Below are positions 59,602 to 64,000 of a stretch of 64,000 bases of DNA, in pieces. The notes beneath the pieces were generated by a model. That model was not told where the DNA came from. It worked only from the letters and a program-made list of their open reading frames with translations, and did not search any database. The position numbers were made by a program, and so were the translations under genes. The stretch comes from Deltaproteobacteria bacterium (GTDB lineage: Bacteria > Myxococcota > JADLHZ01). The DNA is taken from contig JADLHZ010000123.1 of assembly GCA_020848545.1 (NCBI GenBank), positions 1 through 64,000 on the forward strand, written 5' to 3'. Within the stretch, counting starts at the first letter, position 1. Each line of letters starts with the position of its first letter.

Positions 59602-61040
59602 CGCGCCACCTCCGCCGTCAGCCCGAGCTCGAAGTCACTCGGCCGCGCGCGCGCGCGATCGAAGACCACCTCACCTTCGATCAAGACGTGCGTCGGGCGC
59701 GTGTAGACGGAGAGCGGCGAGCCGTCCCACACGACGAGATCGGCGAGCTTGCCGGCCTCGAGCGTGCCGACGTCGCGATCGATCCCGAGCGCCCAGGCCG
59801 GATTCTTCGTCACCCACGTGAGCGCATCCTCGTCGGAGAGCGTGAGCCCGGCACGGCGGCCCGCCACGAGCGCCTTGGCTGCCTCTTGGTTCAAGTGGCG
59901 AATGTCGCCGGCCGAGTCCGAGTGGATGATCGCGCGGGCGCCGGCCGCATGTACGATCGCCGCGTTCTCCGCGACGCCGTCGAACGCTTCGATCTTGAAG
60001 CCCCACCAATCGGCCCAGGTGCTGACCGCGACGCCCTCTTCGGCGAGCCGCGGCGCCAGCTTGTACGCCTCGAGCGCGTGATGAAACGAGCGGATGTGAA
60101 AGCCGAACTCCTTGGCGAGGTCGAGCATGATCGCCATCTCGTCGGCGCGGTAGCAGTGGTTGTGCACCAGGATCTTTCCGTCGAGCACCAACGCGAGCGT
60201 CTCCAGCGCGAAGTTGCGATCCGGCGGATCCGGCGGATCGTCGGCCTTCGCGCCTTTCTTCGGCCGCGCGTCGGGCGTCTGCCGCTTCTGCCACGCGGCG
60301 AGATCGCGCTCGTACTTCTGCCAGCGCCGCCGGTACTCCAACGCCCGTTGAAACTCCTTGCGATAGCCAAGCACGTTCCCCATCCGCGTCATCGGCGTGC
60401 GCTTCTTCTCGCTGCCATAGACGCGCTTCGGATTCTCGCCGCACGCGATCTTGAGCCCCTGCGGCGCGTTCGCGACCCGCATCGCCCGCGCGCTCGTCTC
60501 GGGACGCAGCTTCGCGACGAAAGAACGGCCGCCGATCAAGTTCGCCGATCCCGGCAACACTTGGATCGTCGTCACGCCGCCGGCGAGCGCGCGGCGCAGC
60601 CCGGGATCCTGCGGCCAGAACGCGTGCTCGGCCCACACGTCGGGCGTCGTCGGATCGCTCATCTCGTTGCCGTCTTGATGCGCCTCGACGTTCGGCTCCG
60701 CGTACACGCCGAGGTGCGAGTGCGTGTCGATGATCCCGGGCGTGAGCACGCGGCCGGCGGCATCGATCACCGTCGCGCCGGCGAGCGCCTTGTCGCCTTC
60801 GCCGACCTCCGCGATGCGATCGTCCTTCACGACGAGGTAGCCCTTCTCGATCGTCCGTCCGGCGAGCGTGTAGATCTTCGCGTTCTTGATGAGCAGCGTC
60901 TGCTTCAGCGGCGTGTGGACCGGCGCTGATGCCGACTGCGGCGGCGACCACGGCGGCAACGGCGGCGGCGCTTCCTGCGGCGGCGGTTCAGCGGCGGCGG
61001 CGGCGCAGGCGGTCAGGAGAAGCAACGGAAGAACGCGCAT
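59598..61040 (-). CDS. Amidohydrolase, exported lipoprotein
   Basis: A 480-residue metal-dependent hydrolase with lipobox LLTAC (MRVLPLLLLTAC). The metal site is intact: IIDTHSHLG (HxH), HNHCYRADE, SFHHALEA and HSDSAGDIRH. The Pro-rich linker (about 18-45) is typical of surface lipoproteins. An Arg/Lys-rich insert (about 225-275) interrupts the barrel. Likely an imidazolonepropionase-type peptidase or deaminase acting outside the inner membrane. Paired with the metal-less paralogue, a layout also seen in other phyla. Confidence 0.88.
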   Translation of the reverse strand: MRVLPLLLLTACAAAAAEPPPQEAPPPLPPWSPPQSASAPVHTPLKQTLLIKNAKIYTLAGRTIEKGYLVVKDDRIAEVGEGDKALAGATVIDAAGRVLTPGIIDTHSHLGVYAEPNVEAHQDGNEMSDPTTPDVWAEHAFWPQDPGLRRALAGGVTTIQVLPGSANLIGGRSFVAKLRPETSARAMRVANAPQGLKIACGENPKRVYGSEKKRTPMTRMGNVLGYRKEFQRALEYRRRWQKYERDLAAWQKRQTPDARPKKGAKADDPPDPPDRNFALETLALVLDGKILVHNHCYRADEMAIMLDLAKEFGFHIRSFHHALEAYKLAPRLAEEGVAVSTWADWWGFKIEAFDGVAENAAIVHAAGARAIIHSDSAGDIRHLNQEAAKALVAGRRAGLTLSDEDALTWVTKNPAWALGIDRDVGTLEAGKLADLVVWDGSPLSVYTRPTHVLIEGEVVFDRARARPSDFELGLTAEVAR

Positions 61041-61062
61041 CGCGGTGTCCTACCGCGTCGGC

Positions 61063-61719
61063 TCACCGGCAGCTATCGTTCTGGTCCATGAAGAGCGTGC
61101 CGTTGCACAGCTCTTCCAAGTTCGAGCAGGTGTCGGCTTCCATCGTCACCGCCGGCGCCGGCCCCGTCTTGTCGCAGAGGTTCATGCCCGAGCGATCGCA
61201 GTTGAAGCGGTTCTTCGCCGCCGTGGTCTCGGTGGGCTCAGCGCGCGTCTTCGGGCTGCGCATGACGTCTTCGAGCGGCACCTCCATCACCGGCGCGTCC
61301 GACACGCTGAGATCGGCGCGTCCGAAGTGCTCTGCCACGGTCACGACCTGCTTGAGCGACGGCGACTGCACGTACCACTCGATGGTCATGCCGGCGCCCC
61401 ACAAGCACGCCGGCTGCGCTTTGCAATCCGACGCCGTCTTCTGCGCCGCGCACGTGGCTCCCGAGCCGGCACAGCTGCCGATGCTCGTCGGGATGGCCGG
61501 GCAGTCGCCGGTCGTCACGACGTCGCCGTTCGCCTGAATCGCAACCGAGAGATCGCAGGGCGTCTTCACGCCTTCGATGGTGATCCGCGCCTTCAACTGC
61601 GTGGCCGGCGGCATCGCGCACTGGGCTTTGGTCAGCGGGAAAGGCAAGGTCACGGCCGAGGTCGCCGGCGCCGAACCACACGCGAAGAGAACGATCGCCG
61701 AAAGAGAAGCCAAGCGCAT
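61063..61719 (-). CDS. Cys-rich lipoprotein
   Basis: A 218-residue lipoprotein starting at ATG 61719 (MRLASLSAIVLFAC, lipobox LFAC). The mature protein has ten or more Cys arranged as if in several disulphides (CPAIPTSIGSCAGSGATCAA, CKAQPACLWG, NRFNCDRSGMNLCDK). No known family is recognised, and the pattern recalls secreted adhesion modules. The longer frame up to 61782 runs through the repeat region and is not favoured. Divergent from sctV. Confidence 0.72.
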   Translation of the reverse strand: MRLASLSAIVLFACGSAPATSAVTLPFPLTKAQCAMPPATQLKARITIEGVKTPCDLSVAIQANGDVVTTGDCPAIPTSIGSCAGSGATCAAQKTASDCKAQPACLWGAGMTIEWYVQSPSLKQVVTVAEHFGRADLSVSDAPVMEVPLEDVMRSPKTRAEPTETTAAKNRFNCDRSGMNLCDKTGPAPAVTMEADTCSNLEELCNGTLFMDQNDSCR

Positions 61720-61732
61720 GTCTGCTCCACGT

Positions 61733-61760
61733 ATCACCGAGACGAGATCACCGAGACGAG
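61733..61760. repeat. Tandem 14-base repeat ATCACCGAGACGAG x2
   Basis: Two perfect tandem copies (61733-61746 and 61747-61760) lie just upstream of the Cys-rich lipoprotein, followed by a partial TATCAC. Each unit contains GTGAT on the minus strand, so three GTGAT words are spaced 14 bases apart. It may be an operator array or a slippage product. Confidence 0.7.
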
Positions 61761-61807
61761 TATCACAGACTCTGACGCCCATGGCCAGCGCCGGCGGACA
61801 TCATAAT

Positions 61808-61817
61808 AGTGATCACT
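61808..61817. promoter_or_regulatory. Palindrome AGTGATCACT upstream of sctV
   Basis: A perfect 10-base palindrome overlaps the expected -35 position (GTGATC, 61809-61814) of the sctV promoter. It shares the GTGATC core with the tandem repeat nearby and with 35368-35421. A repressor or activator site is likely but not proven. Confidence 0.45.
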
Positions 61818-61831
61818 GACGCCGGCCGGTG

Positions 61832-61837
61832 TACATT
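61832..61837 (+). promoter_or_regulatory. -10-like TACATT, leaderless spacing
   Basis: TACATT ends 8 bases before the ATG at 61846, with no Shine-Dalgarno. The palindrome at 61808-61817 sits where the -35 would be. Confidence 0.45.
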
Positions 61838-61845
61838 CACCCACC

Positions 61846-63996
61846 ATGGAAAAGATCATCGCCGCCTTCACCAAGGGCGACTTCAGCCAGATCTTGAACC
61901 GCTACTCCGACATCGCGCTCGCGGTGGCGGTCGTGGCGGTCATCGGCATGATGATGGTGCCGCTGCCGACGTTCATGTTGGACGCGCTGCTCGTATTGAA
62001 CATCGCCATCGCCGTCACGATGCTGATGATCTCGATCTATATCGCCAACCCGCTCAAGCTCTCGGCGTACCCCACCATCATTCTCGTCACGACGATGTTC
62101 CGCCTCGCGCTGAACGTCTCGGCCACGCGCCTCATCTTGTTGACCGGCGAGCCCGGCGCCGTCATTCACGCGTTCGGCGACTTCGTCATCCGCGGGAACT
62201 TCGTCGTCGGCGCCGTCATTTTCTTGGTGCTCGTGCTCATCCAATTCCTCGTCGTGTCGAAGGGCTCGGAGCGCGTCGCCGAAGTCGCCGCGCGTTTCAC
62301 GCTCGACGCCATGCCCGGTAAGCAGATGTCGATCGACGCCGACTTGCGCGCCGGCGCCTTCGATCTCGACGAAGCGCGCCGCCGCCGCGCCGAGCTGAAC
62401 CGTGAGTCGCAGCTCTTCGGCTCGATGGACGGCGCGATGAAGTTCGTGAAGGGCGACACCATCGCCGGCCTGATCATCGTCGTCATCAACATCACCGCCG
62501 GCATCATCATCGGCGTCGTGCAAAAAGACATGACCGCCGGCGAAGCCGTGCAGAAGTACTCGCTGCTCACCATCGGTGACGGCCTCGTCGAAATCATTCC
62601 CTCGCTCGTCTCGTCGTTGACCGCCGGCATGATCGTGACGCGCGTCGCCTCGGAAGACGAAAACGCCAACCTCGGTAAAGACATCGGCGCGCAGATCATG
62701 GCGCAGCCGAAAGCGTTCGCGATCGCCGCGGGCTTGCTCTTCGGCATCTCGATCGTCCCCGGCCTGCCCTTCGTGCCGTTCTTCGGCATGGCGGCGGTGC
62801 TCGGCGGCGCGGCGTACGCGTTGATGCGCACGAAGAAGCTCAAGGAGACCGGCGCGGCAGGCGGCCCGGCGAACGAGATTCAGCAAGTCGCGCAGGAGCA
62901 GCGCGAGAAGAAGATCGAGGCGGCCAAAGCGCAAGAAGGCCAAGCGCAGCAGATGCTGCCGGTCGTGACACCGATCGCTTTGGAAGTCGCCGGCAACCTG
63001 ATCCCGCTCGTCGAAGGCACGGCCGACAACAACAAGTTCCTCGGCGAGATGGTGCCGATGATGCGCGACGGTCTCTTCTACGAGCTCGGCGTGAAGTTCC
63101 CCGGCATCCGCGTCCGCGGCAACGAGAGCGATCTCCCTGAAGGCACGTACATCGTGATGATCAACGAGATCCCGATCGTCAGCGGCAACGTGTCGCTCGA
63201 CAAGGTGCTCGTCAACGACACCGTCGATCGTCTGACGCTCTTGAACATCCAAGGTGAAGAGGCGGTGAACCCTGCCAACGGCTCGGAGTGCGCGTGGATC
63301 CCGGCGCAGTTCGCGTCGATCGCCGAGCAGGCCGGCCTCACCACGTGGGACTCGGCCGGCTACATGGTGCTGCATTTGTCGAGCGTGCTGCGCAAGAACG
63401 CCGCGGAGTTCGTCGGCATCCAAGAAGTGCAGAACATGCTCGAGCAATTGGAGCAGGCGTTTCCGGCGCTGGTGAAGGAAGTCGTGCCGAAGGCCGTCTC
63501 GCACTTTCAGCTCACGGACATCTTGCGCCGCTTGGTCGAGGAAGAGATCTCGATCCGCGACTTGCGATCCATTCTCCAAGCTTTGGCCGAGTGGGGCCAA
63601 GTCGAGAACGACACCGTCATGCTCACCGAGTACGTGCGCAACGCGCTGAAGCGTTACATCAGCCACAAGTACACGCGCGGCGGAAATACGCTCGTCGTCT
63701 ACCTCTTGGATCCGCAGATCGAAGAGACCGTGCGCTCGTCGATTCAGCACACGCAGTCCGGTTCGTACTTGGCGCTCGAGCCGGAAGTGACGCAGGAGAT
63801 CCTGACCGCCGTGCGTAACGAAGTCGGTAACCTGCCGCCGACCGCGCAGAACCCAGTGATTCTGACGACGATGGAGATTCGGCGTTATTTCCGTAAGCTC
63901 GTCGAGCTCGAGTTCCCGCACCTCGCCGTGCTGTCGTATCAAGAGCTGTCGCCGGATATGAACATCCAGCCGATCGCGCGCATCAGCCTCGAGTAA
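61846..63996 (+). CDS. sctV: Type III secretion export gate protein SctV
   Basis: A 716-residue FlhA/SctV-family inner-membrane protein. About eight N-terminal helices (to about residue 330) contain the FHIPEP-type FRLALNVSATRLILL and SERVAEVAARFTLDAMPGKQ. SctV-like rather than FlhA-like wording appears in ESQLFGSMDGAMKFVKGDTI and LTIGDGLVEIIPSLVS. A charged linker (about 335-375) leads to a cytoplasmic domain that forms the nonameric ring gating substrates. The gene is complete, ending 4 bases before the window edge. No other secretion gene is in view, so a flagellar role cannot be fully excluded. Confidence 0.88.
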   Translation: MEKIIAAFTKGDFSQILNRYSDIALAVAVVAVIGMMMVPLPTFMLDALLVLNIAIAVTMLMISIYIANPLKLSAYPTIILVTTMFRLALNVSATRLILLTGEPGAVIHAFGDFVIRGNFVVGAVIFLVLVLIQFLVVSKGSERVAEVAARFTLDAMPGKQMSIDADLRAGAFDLDEARRRRAELNRESQLFGSMDGAMKFVKGDTIAGLIIVVINITAGIIIGVVQKDMTAGEAVQKYSLLTIGDGLVEIIPSLVSSLTAGMIVTRVASEDENANLGKDIGAQIMAQPKAFAIAAGLLFGISIVPGLPFVPFFGMAAVLGGAAYALMRTKKLKETGAAGGPANEIQQVAQEQREKKIEAAKAQEGQAQQMLPVVTPIALEVAGNLIPLVEGTADNNKFLGEMVPMMRDGLFYELGVKFPGIRVRGNESDLPEGTYIVMINEIPIVSGNVSLDKVLVNDTVDRLTLLNIQGEEAVNPANGSECAWIPAQFASIAEQAGLTTWDSAGYMVLHLSSVLRKNAAEFVGIQEVQNMLEQLEQAFPALVKEVVPKAVSHFQLTDILRRLVEEEISIRDLRSILQALAEWGQVENDTVMLTEYVRNALKRYISHKYTRGGNTLVVYLLDPQIEETVRSSIQHTQSGSYLALEPEVTQEILTAVRNEVGNLPPTAQNPVILTTMEIRRYFRKLVELEFPHLAVLSYQELSPDMNIQPIARISLE

Positions 63997-64000
63997 ATCG

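Noticed and set aside
61846-63996. Flagellar FlhA
   Set aside because: The cytoplasmic-loop and TM-region wording (ESQLFGSMDGAMKFVKGD, LTIGDGLVEIIPSLVS) is closer to SctV and no flagellar gene is nearby. FlhA is kept as a minor alternative.
1-63996. CRISPR array, prophage or complete insertion sequence
   Set aside because: No regularly spaced repeats, integrase, phage structural genes or paired terminal repeats were found. Only the RAYT fragment at the left edge suggests mobility.

Overview
The window is GC-rich, tightly packed Gram-negative chromosome. It has lpxD-lpxA-lpxI, skp, Mla-type lipid transport genes, many lipoproteins, Hanks-type kinase and two-component signalling, a MauG-like dihaem protein and a type III export gate (SctV). 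Together these suggest a Myxococcota-like (former deltaproteobacterial) organism. That is inference from gene content; no rRNA or marker phylogeny was available. No gap between genes exceeds 300 bases, and I see no CRISPR array, prophage or replication origin. The only mobile-element trace is a truncated Y1/RAYT transposase at the left edge.

Layout. 1-230: transposase fragment, two small palindromes and an intrinsic terminator. 229-2788 (-): ABC-2 exporter operon. 2855-9643: metallo-beta-lactamase-fold hydrolase, HEAT lipoprotein, patatin phospholipase with a barrel-like tail, TatT-like lipoprotein, DUF503 protein, ferredoxin-NADP reductase. 9634-17747: signalling block (hybrid histidine kinase, tRNA-Leu, pseudokinase-kinase protein, isomerase, VWA protein, sensor kinase/OmpR regulator pair). 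17807-24886: surface-glycan island with polysaccharide deacetylase, a degenerate P-loop protein, WecG-type transferase, two hexapeptide acyltransferases, GT2, and two alpha/beta hydrolases resembling the exosortase-A hydrolase pair. 24883-31040: dihaem peroxidase, lipoprotein, membrane protein, FAD oxidoreductase, DnaJ. 31044-38210: a minus-strand run (TPR/barrel protein, FecR protein, large lipoprotein, DeoC with an unusual N-terminus, cyclase remnant fused to PEGA), then a TPR protein.

38207-41685: four start/stop-overlapping genes for two different MlaF-like ATPases and two different MlaE-like permeases, plus a small membrane protein. The ATPases carry complementary motif defects (H-loop His lost in one, signature motif degenerate in the other), which predicts an asymmetric heterodimeric transporter. 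41727-46882: Tyr/Gly-rich lipoprotein, YafJ-type amidotransferase, Lys-rich protein, and two divergent citrate synthase-like genes, one with an N-terminal HTH. 46943-52926: skp-lpxD-lpxA-lpxI-pdxJ-nnrDE-tsaE. 52951-58364: single-domain receiver, SpoU methyltransferase, acyl-CoA ligase, membrane protein, cytochrome c and SIS-like protein. 58369-61040 (-): paired amidohydrolases, one without metal ligands. 61063-63996: Cys-rich lipoprotein and divergent sctV.

Across the window many solitary or first genes lack a Shine-Dalgarno sequence and instead have a -10-like element (TAnnnT or GCTA-nn-C) ending 5-8 bases before the start codon, the spacing expected for leaderless mRNAs. Genes inside operons are joined by ATGA or GTGA overlaps.
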